From a virus: 64,000 nucleotides of DNA. Shown here one piece after another: positions 1-9,003 of this stretch (the stretch's first letter is position 1; the number at the start of each line of letters is the position of its first letter). A program made the position numbers and the translations under genes. The notes under the pieces are model-generated. The model was given only the letters and a program-made list of their open reading frames with translations, ran no database searches and was not told the origin of the DNA. Location: positions 1 through 64,000 of IMG/VR virus record IMGVR_UViG_3300028394_000059; one strand, written 5' to 3'.

Positions 1-243
1 GTTTGGGAGTCGCTTAATGAAGGCCATAAGCAATCAATTATTGCTCAAGGAAGCTTCTATAACTTAGACACAACTTACCAGATCAGAAATTTCTGGTCAA
101 CACGTCAACTTGGAACTAAAACTGTTGGAGTTCAAAAATTGGACGAGAATGAGAATACCGCTCAACAATCTACACAGGCTTATTCAAATGATTATATGAA
201 TTACATAGCTTCAGCTTTAGAGCAAAAATTCTCAAGAAGATAA
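1..243 (+). CDS. C-terminal 80 residues of a head gene upstream of the major capsid protein (partial)
   Basis: Frame 1 is open from the first base and ends with TAA at 241-243, giving an 80-residue C-terminal fragment. The fragment is polar, rich in Gln and Asn, and ends in a short basic tail (FSRR). It ends 27 nt before the major capsid gene. In T4-like genomes that slot belongs to the prohead scaffold (gp22) or to another head-assembly gene, so a scaffold is a reasonable guess. The fragment itself carries no motif I recognise. An LDE-N sequence near the middle would fit the prohead-protease rule (L/I)xE. The start lies outside the window. Confidence 0.7.
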   Translation, partial: VWESLNEGHKQSIIAQGSFYNLDTTYQIRNFWSTRQLGTKTVGVQKLDENENTAQQSTQAYSNDYMNYIASALEQKFSRR

Positions 244-270
244 AAACAAATAAAAAAAACAACTAATATC

Positions 271-1974
271 ATGAAATTGATTAACGAACAAGAAATCTAT
301 GATACCTGGTCTCCGATTATCGAGAGCAAAGCAGGAATCACTGATTCAAACAAAAAAGAGTGGTTGACTAAATATTGTCACTATCACTCATTAAACGAGT
401 CTGCCGGAGCATATAACTCATTAGGAGTTGTTAACGGTATGGGCGCAGTTTCTCCCCCATTATTCCCAGGAATGAGTTCATTTACGGGTAATGCTAATGC
501 AGGTTTTTATAACGCAGCAAACAGCGGATCTGGAGATAAATTCCCTTCATTATTACCTCTAGCAATTCAGGTTGCTGCTAAAACAATCGGTTTTGATATC
601 GTTCCAGTTATTCCTATGTCAGGTCCTACAGGTATCTTATCTTACTTAGATTACGTATACGCAGGTGGTAAAACTTCAGGTGCTACTTCAGCTACAGCTG
701 GTGACAGTTTAGCTAAAGCTCCTGCAATGATTAAATTCCCAGTTTATCAAAGTGCTGCAGGAACTGGTGTTACTGGTGCTACTGCAGGTACATTTACTGT
801 TGGTACTTCTTACACAGTTACTAATGCTGGTGTTTTAACTTTGCTCTTTGTCGGTCTTTCAAGAATTGATGGTTTCCCAATCTTTGAAATCACAAACATT
901 ACTGACGGTTATAATGTAGCTCGTATCATTAACGGAACAGCTGCACAAGTAGGTTCTACTGGATTCTACACTGGTGCTTCTTCAGTTAATTTTTCAGCTC
1001 AATTGGTTAAAGCTTTAGAAGATCATATTCAAGGTTTCTCTGGTGCTGGTTTCAATGACACGAATGATTGGCAAGGTCCTTACGTAGATGGTACTAAAAC
1101 TTACAACCCTATGTTAAGAGGAGTTGGAGAATCTACTTACTACAACTCAATGGGTCTTTCGACTTTCACTAAGTTCGTAGAAGCTGAAACTTTCCAAGTT
1201 GCTGCTTCAGTTACAACTGAGCAAATCCAAGATCTTAACAAACAATTCGGTATCGACGTTATTTCAATGATCGAGAACGCATTGGTTAATGAGGTTTCTC
1301 AAGCTATCAACAAGCACATACTTTCAAGAGCATTCGCTTTAGGTTGGTCTAATCACACAACATTCAGCAACGTAGAAAACCAAAACTTGAACTTGAACTT
1401 AATAATTAATGGTAGTGCTGGTACTACAACATCTTATATTAACAAATCTGACAGTAATGTCTCTATGCAATTACCTGCAGGTCCTGCTTCAACTAGCTAT
1501 GAGAACTTATCAACTCTACAAAGAAGATTGTTCTCTAGAATTCTTGCAGCTGGTAACGTAGTAGCTAACAGAGGTAGAAGAGGTCCAGCTAACTTCATCG
1601 TAACAAACGCTGCAGTTGCAAGTGCACTTCAAGATATCTCTCAGTTCACTTTCGCTCCATTCTCTAACACTTTAACTCAAAATAACGGTACTTTATACCC
1701 TGTAGGTTCTCTTGCTGGTATGACAGTTTATGTGGATCAGAATATGAGCTACAGCGATACAAGAGTATTAGTTGGAAGAAAAGGTGGTGATGACGAACCA
1801 GGACTTAAATTCATGCCTTACATGATGGCAGAGTCTATCCAAACTATCAGTGAGGGTACGATGAGTCCAAAAATAGCAGTAAAATCTAGATATGCTTTAG
1901 TTGAAGCTGGTATGTTACCTGAAACTATGTACTTAACATTCTTTGTTAACGTACCTACTGGTGGTTTAGCATAA
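271..1974 (+). CDS. Major capsid protein, T4 gp23-like
   Basis: This 567-residue protein forms the hexameric shell of the head. The region around residues 95-130 (SLLPLAIQV, FDIVPVIPMSGPTG) matches the gp23 pattern of a helix followed by a strand and the PM-GPTG loop. Residues about 310-355 (EAETFQVAASVTTEQIQDL) match the gp23 segment before the E-loop and spine helix. The C-terminus (MSPKIAVKSRYALVEAGMLPE) matches the gp23 ending with its conserved KxRY. T4 gp23 has 521 residues, so the size fits. T4 gp23 loses its N-terminal 65 residues to the gp21 protease; here a good (L/I)xE site is LNE at 41-43, followed by Ser. Codon choice is noticeably more optimised (GCT, GGT, ACT) than in neighbouring genes, as expected for the most abundant virion protein. 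A strong terminator follows. Confidence 0.93.
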   Translation: MKLINEQEIYDTWSPIIESKAGITDSNKKEWLTKYCHYHSLNESAGAYNSLGVVNGMGAVSPPLFPGMSSFTGNANAGFYNAANSGSGDKFPSLLPLAIQVAAKTIGFDIVPVIPMSGPTGILSYLDYVYAGGKTSGATSATAGDSLAKAPAMIKFPVYQSAAGTGVTGATAGTFTVGTSYTVTNAGVLTLLFVGLSRIDGFPIFEITNITDGYNVARIINGTAAQVGSTGFYTGASSVNFSAQLVKALEDHIQGFSGAGFNDTNDWQGPYVDGTKTYNPMLRGVGESTYYNSMGLSTFTKFVEAETFQVAASVTTEQIQDLNKQFGIDVISMIENALVNEVSQAINKHILSRAFALGWSNHTTFSNVENQNLNLNLIINGSAGTTTSYINKSDSNVSMQLPAGPASTSYENLSTLQRRLFSRILAAGNVVANRGRRGPANFIVTNAAVASALQDISQFTFAPFSNTLTQNNGTLYPVGSLAGMTVYVDQNMSYSDTRVLVGRKGGDDEPGLKFMPYMMAESIQTISEGTMSPKIAVKSRYALVEAGMLPETMYLTFFVNVPTGGLA

Positions 1975-2019
1975 GCGTAATTCAACTTTAGATTTTAATT
2001 AATTTACTGTAAATAATAA

Positions 2020-2047
2020 AGCTCCAGTGAAACCTGGAGCTTTTTTT
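2020..2047 (+). terminator. Intrinsic terminator after the capsid gene
   Basis: An 8-bp perfect stem (AGCTCCAG / CTGGAGCT) with a 6-nt loop is followed by a run of seven T. It lies 46 nt after the capsid stop codon and separates the capsid gene from the homing endonuclease. Confidence 0.88.
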
Positions 2048-2054
2048 GATGTAT

Positions 2055-2063
2055 GATATATAC
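2055..2063 (+). promoter_or_regulatory. GATATATA motif, candidate late promoter
   Basis: GATATATAC lies just after the capsid terminator and 22 nt before the ATG at 2086. The same 8-mer precedes nine other genes in this window. It overlaps the alternative upstream ATG at 2053, which argues that 2053 is not the real start. Confidence 0.5.
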
Positions 2064-2085
2064 AATAAAAGATATATTTGGACAC

Positions 2086-3852
2086 ATGGAGCATTCTAAC
2101 GAATTACAATTACTGATTACTACCTTAATAACTTGCAGGGACACTGGAAGAAGTTCAACTGGGGAGTTTACTAGAATGAGAGGAAATATTACTCTCCTAT
2201 CCGAAATTAATATACTTACTGAATATCTTGATTATTTATATGATAATATAGAATTGGGTCAGAGATTATATCATCTCAGAGAAGGTATTTGTGATATTCA
2301 GTATTGTGGATGCTGCAAATCTGAGGGTCGTAGCATTGGTAGAAAATTCCACAGACTGAGCACGGGATATTTTGCAACCTGTGGTTCTAATGAATGCAAA
2401 AAGAAAACTAAAGTCGAATCATTTAAGACAACAATAGAAGAAAAATACGGGGGAAATTATTTCGGAGAAGGTTCTATAGCTAGGGAAAAATATAAATCCA
2501 CAATGCTAGAAAAATATGGTGTTGAACATAATTGGAAACCTGGTGAATTAAGAGATGTTGGCGAAACAACAATGCTTGATAGGTATGGGGTTAAGCATGC
2601 ATTATCCGATCCTGAAATGGTTAAAAAAAGAAATGCAACGTGTATTAAACGACATAATACGGTGGATTTTTTAAACTCCATAAAATCAAAAGAAACAACA
2701 TTAGCTAGATATGGAGTAAATAATGCTATGCAAAATAGTGAAGTTGCTAAGAAAGTTTCGGTGTCGTCATCAATAACAAAACAAAAGATGTTATCAGATA
2801 AGCTAGCTCCTTTTAATATAAATCTTATTGATTATAATTCTATTAGATCTAAATTTTTATGTAACAAATGTTCAACATTATTCGACAATCATCCAGTTAC
2901 CATAAATCATAAGATTAGAATAGCATCCGATCCCTGCACTAAATGTAATCCACCAAGTCTCACCTCATCGATGTCGGAGAATGAATTTTCAGATTTTATT
3001 AGCAGCATATATTCTGGACCTATTAAAAAAAATGATAGAAATCTTTTTAAGACAAATCCAAGGTTTTCTGAAGTCGATGTATATTTGCCTGAATTAGGAA
3101 TAGCTTTTGAATATAACGGTTTATACTGGCATTCTGAAATGTATAAATCCCCGACATACCATATAGAGAAAACGCAGCATCTATTAGGCAATGGCATAAA
3201 ATTATTCCATGTTTGGGAGGATGATTGGTTATATAAAAAAAATATAGTAAAATCTATGGTTTCTTCAATTCTTGGAAATTCCATTAGAATATATGCAAGA
3301 AAATGTAAAATTAATTATGTTACTTCTGCAGAGTATGTTAAATTTTCTAAGGAAAATCATTTAAAAGGTTATTCGACTGCAAGTAAAGTAATAGGTCTAT
3401 ATTATAATAATGAATTAATTTCATTAATGAGCTTTTCAAAGACACGTAAATTGATAGATTCAGGCAATAGCATATATGAATATGAATTAATAAGAAGCTG
3501 CACAAAAATGAATTATTCTGTTATTGGTGGGGCCTCCAAACTTTTTAATTTTTTTGTTAATAACATAGGTAAATCACTGGTAACTTATTGCGATGTATCA
3601 TTTTCACCAGATTTAATGGGTACTGTTTATAATAAATGTGGCATGAAATATTTGAAGCTAACTAGCCCGGGATATTATTGGGTAATAGACGGAAAGAGAT
3701 CAAATAGATTAAACTGGACAAAACAAAAATTGGTTGATGCTGGTTATTCACCAGAGAAAACTGCGGATCAGATTATGTCAGAACTTGGTGCTTATAAAAT
3801 ATGGGACTGCGGAAATCATAAATTTTCTATGATATTTAATGAAAAAATATAA
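2086..3852 (+). CDS. Free-standing homing endonuclease, EDxHD (Vsr-like) type
   Basis: A modular protein of about 588 residues. A Cys-rich treble-clef-like ribbon comes first (Cys at about 69, 74, 76, 77, 99 and 104). It is followed by four or five YGV-type repeats (EKYGV, DRYGV, ARYGV) of the kind used as DNA-binding modules by phage homing endonucleases, and then a second CxxC/CxxC ribbon. The nuclease domain spans about 295-385: ENE, then EVD (329-331), YWHSE (His349) and VWEDDW (376-381). This is the pattern of the EDxHD family related to Vsr mismatch endonucleases (type member I-Bth0305I). A further C-terminal domain of about 180 residues (GLYYNNELISLMSF, YYWVIDGKRSNR) has no function I can assign. 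The frame is also open from an ATG at 2053. I chose 2086 because 2053 overlaps a promoter-like motif and alignment with the second endonuclease starts well downstream. The gene is flanked by terminators, as expected for an invader next to a conserved late gene. Confidence 0.88.
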   Translation: MEHSNELQLLITTLITCRDTGRSSTGEFTRMRGNITLLSEINILTEYLDYLYDNIELGQRLYHLREGICDIQYCGCCKSEGRSIGRKFHRLSTGYFATCGSNECKKKTKVESFKTTIEEKYGGNYFGEGSIAREKYKSTMLEKYGVEHNWKPGELRDVGETTMLDRYGVKHALSDPEMVKKRNATCIKRHNTVDFLNSIKSKETTLARYGVNNAMQNSEVAKKVSVSSSITKQKMLSDKLAPFNINLIDYNSIRSKFLCNKCSTLFDNHPVTINHKIRIASDPCTKCNPPSLTSSMSENEFSDFISSIYSGPIKKNDRNLFKTNPRFSEVDVYLPELGIAFEYNGLYWHSEMYKSPTYHIEKTQHLLGNGIKLFHVWEDDWLYKKNIVKSMVSSILGNSIRIYARKCKINYVTSAEYVKFSKENHLKGYSTASKVIGLYYNNELISLMSFSKTRKLIDSGNSIYEYELIRSCTKMNYSVIGGASKLFNFFVNNIGKSLVTYCDVSFSPDLMGTVYNKCGMKYLKLTSPGYYWVIDGKRSNRLNWTKQKLVDAGYSPEKTADQIMSELGAYKIWDCGNHKFSMIFNEKI

Positions 3853-3918
3853 ATATCAAAAAAATAAAATACAGGTTCTGGTGGATGGTCATAAATACTA
3901 ATATTTCCTTTTAAATTA

Positions 3919-3949
3919 AAGTTCAAGTTTATCTAGGACTTTTTTTTTT
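3919..3949 (+). terminator. Probable intrinsic terminator after the endonuclease gene
   Basis: AAGTTC (3919-3924) pairs with GGACTT (3936-3941) with one G-T wobble across an 11-nt loop, followed by a run of T to 3949. The stem is weak but the T-run is long and the position, 66 nt after the stop codon, is right. Confidence 0.6.
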
Positions 3950-3956
3950 GTTTGAC

Positions 3957-3965
3957 GATATATAG
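3957..3965 (+). promoter_or_regulatory. GATATATA motif, candidate late promoter
   Basis: GATATATAG follows the T-run of the terminator and lies 26 nt before the ATG at 3992. It would start the head-protein transcription unit 3992-8879. Confidence 0.5.
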
Positions 3966-3991
3966 ATAGTAAAAAAACAAATTGTGAGTAT

Positions 3992-5146
3992 ATGAAAAAT
4001 ATCCCTTCATTTAATGAATTTAAGAAATACGAGGATTTACTTGAGAAAGCCGATCGTTCTTTAGTTCAGGAGTTAGTAAATATAGAGAAAGCAGATCCGT
4101 ATCATTCGGTTAACGAAGGTCATGTTATGAATGTTCTTAAGAATACACTTTCCAAATTTTTTCTTGGATCCATGTCAAGAATATCGATGATCGACGAAGC
4201 TAGAAAAATCATATTAGATCTGGAGCTTGATATAATTGAAAAAAAGGATCAATTCGAAAAAGATATAGAAGCACTAGATACAAAAATATCTGAGCTATCT
4301 AAAATCGGTGAAAAAGAAAAGATAGTAGCATTAGAAAAGGAAAGAGAGGCAAAGGCTAGAGAAATCGAAACTTATCTTAAAGCTCAAAAATTAAAGATAA
4401 GAAAATCTAAGGAAGTTGCTAGTAAACTAGTGGACAGTAATCCTAGGAGAAGAGAATATCTTGAGGTTGGTTATTCAGAGGATGCAATAGCAATTGCTGA
4501 ACTTGAATATGAGTTAGCCAAAGATAGAGCTGAGGATCAGACCAAACTAAGAGATTATCTTGATAAAATCAAAAAGACTAAAGATGATGCTGAAGATAGA
4601 GCAAGGGATTTTAATGCTAAAACCGAAAAGGAAGCTAATAAGGACAAGGACGAAAACAGGGAAGATATCACTGTTGATCCGGAGAAGGAAAAAAGAAAAA
4701 TTGCAAGCAGAAAAGGTAAAGATTTAATCCAGAGAAAAAATGAACTCGAAAAAGAGATTGTTGATATCAGATCTGATATTGAAAGAAAATTAAGCCAATT
4801 TGAAGCCAAGGTTATAAAAAGTCCTAAAACAATCAATGGCAAGTATATTGAGGTGATCAAGATAGAACTCCTGGAGATGAGTTCAGCTCTTGACGCTAAA
4901 GAGAATTTACTGAAAGCATTTAGAGAACTTGGTAAGGGTGAGGATGAAATAACTAAAGTCCTAAGTAAAGAAAGCGATTTCACAAAACTTGCTAACAAGA
5001 TAAATCAAGGAATAGTTGATGGCGCCGATGCAAATTCTGGAACTAAAAAAATTATAAGTGATCTTTTCTCAACAATAGGATCCGGAGCTACCCCGACTGT
5101 TACTCCTCAGAATATTAAAAATGCTAAATCTAAATTAAACAAATAA
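3992..5146 (+). CDS. Putative internal head protein with capsid-targeting peptide; coiled coil
   Basis: 384 residues, very rich in Lys, Glu and Asp. Long heptad-like helices run from about residue 65 to 150 and 165 to 290. The N-terminus has an F-x-x-F signature (FNEF, 7-10) ending in LLE at 16-18. This resembles the T4 capsid-targeting sequence, where the prohead protease cuts after (L/I)xE. Four other genes in 3992-14345 open in a closely similar way and one more, at 6324, opens with a looser version, so I infer a protein packaged in the prohead core and perhaps ejected with DNA. It could instead be a scaffold-like core protein, given its coiled coil. It is the first gene after a candidate promoter, and its stop codon is directly followed by the ATG of the next gene. 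No enzymatic motif is visible. Confidence 0.8.
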   Translation: MKNIPSFNEFKKYEDLLEKADRSLVQELVNIEKADPYHSVNEGHVMNVLKNTLSKFFLGSMSRISMIDEARKIILDLELDIIEKKDQFEKDIEALDTKISELSKIGEKEKIVALEKEREAKAREIETYLKAQKLKIRKSKEVASKLVDSNPRRREYLEVGYSEDAIAIAELEYELAKDRAEDQTKLRDYLDKIKKTKDDAEDRARDFNAKTEKEANKDKDENREDITVDPEKEKRKIASRKGKDLIQRKNELEKEIVDIRSDIERKLSQFEAKVIKSPKTINGKYIEVIKIELLEMSSALDAKENLLKAFRELGKGEDEITKVLSKESDFTKLANKINQGIVDGADANSGTKKIISDLFSTIGSGATPTVTPQNIKNAKSKLNK

Positions 5147-6049
5147 ATGACACTTAAATTTAAAGAATGGGATGCTCTAAATGAGACCAATGTTTTTGAT
5201 AAGATTAAGACATGGTTTAGTAGCAATTTTGGTGGTGCAGTAAGCAAATTGGAAGGTTTACTTAGTGATTATAGATCTGCAGAGTTAGAATATGTCGATG
5301 AGTGGCAAGAAATTGCTGAAGAAATGGATAAGCTTGATCTTGAAAGAGAACAAACAAAAAGCGATCCTGCGGAGCTTAAGAAAATAGAAAGATACATTCA
5401 AAGAAATCGTGAGGTCTTAGCGAATTCAAAAAAAGCACACTCCAAGAAAATAGATTACATGATGAATGTGGTTAGAGATGTTATAAGTGACAATAGCAAA
5501 CTTAGAAATTATTGGGAAATGAATAAAGCTAGAGTTGATGCTGATGTTTCTGAAGAGATGTATAAGAGATCTAAGAATATTGCTGATCCGCTCTTTTCTG
5601 ATGGATTATATGACAAGTACAAAGCTGCTGTTTTGCTTGCAAAGAAAAAAGATACTGAATTTAGAGAAAAATATGGGGATCTTATGGGATCCGCTAAAAA
5701 GCAGGAAGTAAAATCTGCATCAAAATCAAATTCCGTGCAAGCTAATGAGGCATCCATTGATCTTTATATGACAATGTCGCTTTCCGATTTTACTGAATCT
5801 GTAGCTGATATGGAGCCAGCACAAGCTAAAGCTTTGGCATCTTCGTTGACTAAGAAAAGAAACGATCTGTATACCGAAATGGAGATGGAAAGAGAAGCTT
5901 TGAATGACGCAATCTCTAAAAAGACCGGTATAGGAGCAAACAGAGATGATGCTGCTAAGAAGATTAAAGAGATAAGAGAAAAGTATATGGAAGCTATCCG
6001 TGACTTAAGATCTAAAATAACAATAGCTAGAAGACGTGCTAATGCTTAA
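5147..6049 (+). CDS. Putative internal head protein with capsid-targeting peptide; helical
   Basis: 300 residues, mostly charged helix, with likely coiled coils at about 45-115 and 225-300. The N-terminus carries FKEW (5-8) and then LNE at 11-13 followed by Thr, a clean (L/I)xE cleavage site of the T4 prohead-protease type. A second SLSDF motif is present near residue 210. Its ATG directly follows the TAA of the preceding gene and its end overlaps the next start by 8 nt, so the three are translationally coupled. It probably works with its neighbours in the head core. The precise role is unknown and no catalytic motif is seen. Confidence 0.8.
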   Translation: MTLKFKEWDALNETNVFDKIKTWFSSNFGGAVSKLEGLLSDYRSAELEYVDEWQEIAEEMDKLDLEREQTKSDPAELKKIERYIQRNREVLANSKKAHSKKIDYMMNVVRDVISDNSKLRNYWEMNKARVDADVSEEMYKRSKNIADPLFSDGLYDKYKAAVLLAKKKDTEFREKYGDLMGSAKKQEVKSASKSNSVQANEASIDLYMTMSLSDFTESVADMEPAQAKALASSLTKKRNDLYTEMEMEREALNDAISKKTGIGANRDDAAKKIKEIREKYMEAIRDLRSKITIARRRANA

Positions 6050-6314
6050 TTATAAACAATTCATATTAGGTGAAGCCGAAACATCGGATAACACAAAGGC
6101 TCAGACAATTAAACTCGAGCTTTCTAAAAAGTTTGATGAGATTTCTGAGGCAAAGAAATTAAAAAAAGAGGGAGATCCTAATTCGGAAATAGCTAGTATA
6201 GATAAACAATCTGCAATATACATAGAGATATCTGCACTGATGAAATCACTTTCTACTGAATTAAAAAGTAATGCAGCTAATAAAGATAGTGGCGGATCAA
6301 CCAACATATATTAA
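6042..6314 (+). CDS. Small putative internal head protein with capsid-targeting peptide
   Basis: About 90 residues from the ATG at 6042. A GTG at 6036 would add two residues, but the ATG leaves the targeting signature at the very N-terminus. That signature is YKQF (4-7) followed by LGE at 9-11 and Ala, matching the (L/I)xE rule. The remainder is a charged helix (two Lys/Glu-rich stretches) with a Gly/Ser/Asn tail. It overlaps the preceding gene by 8 nt and ends 9 nt before the next. Size and architecture recall the small T4 internal proteins IPI-IPIII, but there is no sequence match I can claim. Confidence 0.78.
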   Translation: MLNYKQFILGEAETSDNTKAQTIKLELSKKFDEISEAKKLKKEGDPNSEIASIDKQSAIYIEISALMKSLSTELKSNAANKDSGGSTNIY

Positions 6315-6323
6315 AAAATCAAG

Positions 6324-8879
6324 ATGATGAACAAGAACCCGTATTTAAACAATCCAGTAGCAAGATCTTTATTTGAAAGTTATAATGATATAATTTTTGA
6401 AAATGAGAAGGTTGATGCACTATTAAACAAGATATCCGATAATGCATTGGATGCTTTTAAGGTTTTAACTTTTGATCTAGCACCAGCTAGAGATAGAAAT
6501 CCGGATATCATGAGGGTTAAACTTTCTGATATTAGTAATTCAAAGAATGTTAAAGAACTAACTGCAAAATTATTGGATTATGCTGATGATAACGATTTAG
6601 TTAATCCAAAATACGCGGAAGCTAAAAGATTATATCTACAAGCTCTCGGTAAATTAGGGGATGCCCTAAATAGAGCTTCTGAGATAGCTAAGGGAAAGGA
6701 TGAGATAGTTTTAAAATCCTTCAGAATTGCTCCAATGAAGTTGCAGAATTCACTCGATAATATAGCTAAGCAAGCCGAAGAGGAGCTTAAATTAAAAAAG
6801 ACTAATGAATCATTGTTTATTGGGAATAGTTCGTTAAACGAGTCTATATTCACTGGCTACAGAGGAAGAATCGAAAATCTTAAAAAGCTTCTCACAAATC
6901 TAATAACATCATCGGAGGGTAGGGATCAGAAAAATGGTTACGGAAGAGATTGGAAAAGAACTTTCCTTGATCTTGATGAAAAAAGAAAGGTACTTGACAC
7001 GACAAGAGGTGGATTTGGAGAAAAAGACAAATCAGCATTATCTGATCTGGAAAAGCAAGTTGAAAAATTCCAGGATGATTTTAATAAATCTGTCGTGCAG
7101 GCTGCTACAAGATCTCTACAGAATTTAGAGGATGATGAAGAAGTTTACACTTCATATTCGGATGTTACTGAATTAACAAATAGTGCATTGGATCTTTTAA
7201 CCAGAGCAAAAACACAATATTCTTTAGCTGCTAAACAAATTAAGGATGATCATGAGGTTGAGGAAAATAATATGGTTAAAACTATATTCCCTTTAAAAAG
7301 GGGTGATACTGATGCTGATAAAAAAATAAAAGGAAGCGGATTAATATACGCTGTACAAAGTGCTTTAGTTAATGGTATACCATCGGCAGGAAAACTTATT
7401 AAATCTAAAGGAGGACCTAATGGTAAATATGGTCCAGCAACTAGTGCTGTTATATCAACCATTCAGAAGATGGAGGGTAATAAAAATACCAACGGCGAGC
7501 TAGATAAGACTCTTTTGGACGATATCCTTTCATCTGATTGGGTTGCTGAAAAGGATAAGAAGGCAATTGAAAAATCACTTCAGGTTGTTAGAGTTAAAGT
7601 AAACGAAAGCTTTAGTTCTGTAATGAGCATTTCAGATTTTTCTAACTCCTTGAATGAAGGTAAAATAGTTATAAATAACTCGGAATTTGAAAAAGAACTC
7701 GGTACCCAATATAAAAATGTTGCTGCTCTTTCCCCACCAGATAGTAAAAAGGGCGAGACTTACGAATCACCATCCAAAGGTGGATCATCATCGGGTGTTA
7801 AAGCTTTAGCCAAAAGTTTAAGAGAGGTTTATAATCTAAAAGTTGAAGAGGAGAATTTTGTTAAGCAAGATGGAAGCTTGAAATCTTCTTATAGTCCACA
7901 GTTTATCAAAGCGTGGAATTCAACCCTGGATGGAATAAAGAAAAATTCAGCAAAAGAGGATTATTCATATTTCTTTTTCTCTGGTGGTATCTATAATGTA
8001 AACATGTCATCCAGCTCACTAAAAAATCCATGCAACTGGAACAAATGGGCTGATGTTAGAAGCATAAAAACATTAGGTAATGATGATTCTGTAGATTTTG
8101 TTGAGAATTATCTGAAATCATGGAAAACATTTGGTATGATCAGACCTGATGCTAGATATAGCGGTATTAGATCCCTATTGAATTCTAATGCTGAAAACAG
8201 CGATCTTGATCTTGCTGGAGCTTACGAGAGAATGTCAGTATCAATAAAAAATAAAAGTATTCCATTTATCGACTATGATAATCTTAAAGGCGATGTAGCA
8301 AAAGCATTTAACCAGGCATTACAAAAGAGTGAGAAATCACCAGATTTGGGTATCGAAGAATTTGTTGCTATTAACAACTTCCTGATAATGGTTGCAAATG
8401 CTGTTTCTTTTGATGGAAGCAAATTTATAAGCTGCGTAAAATGGATACATGACAATGTATTAGGTGAGGCAACAGCAAAAAGAATAAGCGACGACAAATA
8501 TTTCACATTCAGTATGGATGATACAAATAAGGATAGCGGAAAATTATTAGGATTCGATGGATCAAGTATAGTGATAAGCAATGTTGATAAGATATGTGGA
8601 CGTAGAATTGATAAATCAGGAAGTATAACTGATGATCTTGTCGGCTTTAAATCAATTATCGCGGAGGGAAATTCAGGTTCAGCTGATGTCAGAAAGGCAC
8701 TAGGTACAAATTGCTACTATATAGCTGCTGACATATACCCTAGTATCAAGACGCATATAAAAAGAATGAATGCAACAAACTTCGATCAGGTTCCTCAATT
8801 CAAACCTTTTAAATGTGCAAACTATGATGGAGGTGAAGCTAAAGTATCTAAGCCATCCGGACCACTAGGAATTAGATAA
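6324..8879 (+). CDS. Large head-associated protein with peptidoglycan-binding-like segment and internal processing sites
   Basis: 851 residues. The N-terminus has several candidate cut sites (LFE at 16-18, then IFE). Two more sites lie inside: LNE-Ser at 171-173 and LNE-Gly at 443-445. The second is preceded by MSISDF, so it looks like a complete targeting peptide embedded mid-protein. Between them, about residues 335-400, is a segment resembling the PG_binding_1 fold (GKYGPAT followed by AVxxxQ). The C-terminal half (about 490-850) is globular with four or five cysteines and no motif I recognise. Inference: a fused or polyprotein-type internal head protein, possibly ejected and acting at the cell wall. 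It ends the transcription unit begun at 3992, with a strong terminator after it. An ATG at 6327 is an equally possible start. Confidence 0.8.
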   Translation: MMNKNPYLNNPVARSLFESYNDIIFENEKVDALLNKISDNALDAFKVLTFDLAPARDRNPDIMRVKLSDISNSKNVKELTAKLLDYADDNDLVNPKYAEAKRLYLQALGKLGDALNRASEIAKGKDEIVLKSFRIAPMKLQNSLDNIAKQAEEELKLKKTNESLFIGNSSLNESIFTGYRGRIENLKKLLTNLITSSEGRDQKNGYGRDWKRTFLDLDEKRKVLDTTRGGFGEKDKSALSDLEKQVEKFQDDFNKSVVQAATRSLQNLEDDEEVYTSYSDVTELTNSALDLLTRAKTQYSLAAKQIKDDHEVEENNMVKTIFPLKRGDTDADKKIKGSGLIYAVQSALVNGIPSAGKLIKSKGGPNGKYGPATSAVISTIQKMEGNKNTNGELDKTLLDDILSSDWVAEKDKKAIEKSLQVVRVKVNESFSSVMSISDFSNSLNEGKIVINNSEFEKELGTQYKNVAALSPPDSKKGETYESPSKGGSSSGVKALAKSLREVYNLKVEEENFVKQDGSLKSSYSPQFIKAWNSTLDGIKKNSAKEDYSYFFFSGGIYNVNMSSSSLKNPCNWNKWADVRSIKTLGNDDSVDFVENYLKSWKTFGMIRPDARYSGIRSLLNSNAENSDLDLAGAYERMSVSIKNKSIPFIDYDNLKGDVAKAFNQALQKSEKSPDLGIEEFVAINNFLIMVANAVSFDGSKFISCVKWIHDNVLGEATAKRISDDKYFTFSMDDTNKDSGKLLGFDGSSIVISNVDKICGRRIDKSGSITDDLVGFKSIIAEGNSGSADVRKALGTNCYYIAADIYPSIKTHIKRMNATNFDQVPQFKPFKCANYDGGEAKVSKPSGPLGIR

Positions 8880-8900
8880 TAATATACAATGTAAATTGCT

Positions 8901-8928
8901 AAGAGGATCTGAAAAGATCCTCTTTTTT
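8901..8928 (+). terminator. Strong intrinsic terminator
   Basis: A 10-bp perfect stem (AAGAGGATCT / AGATCCTCTT) is closed by a GAAA tetraloop and followed by a T-run. It closes the head-protein transcription unit. Confidence 0.92.
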
Positions 8929-8953
8929 GTTTTTATTAATCGCGATCTTTTAT

Positions 8954-8961
8954 TACTTTTG
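8954..8961 (+). promoter_or_regulatory. Possible host-type promoter (TAnnTTTG)
   Basis: TACTTTTG fits the Bacteroidota -7 element TAnnTTTG, and a TTTG at 8926-8929 could be the -33 element. The spacing of 24 nt is longer than the usual 19-21, so support is weak. It lies 42 nt before the kinase start, where no GATATATA motif is present. Confidence 0.25.
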
Positions 8962-9003
8962 TACCTGTAATGAAAACAAAATCTAATAATTGATATAATT
9001 TAT

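Noticed and set aside
2457-2681. Reverse-strand open frames inside the endonuclease gene (also 2907-3284)
   Set aside because: Both lie fully within a well-supported coding frame with recognisable motifs.
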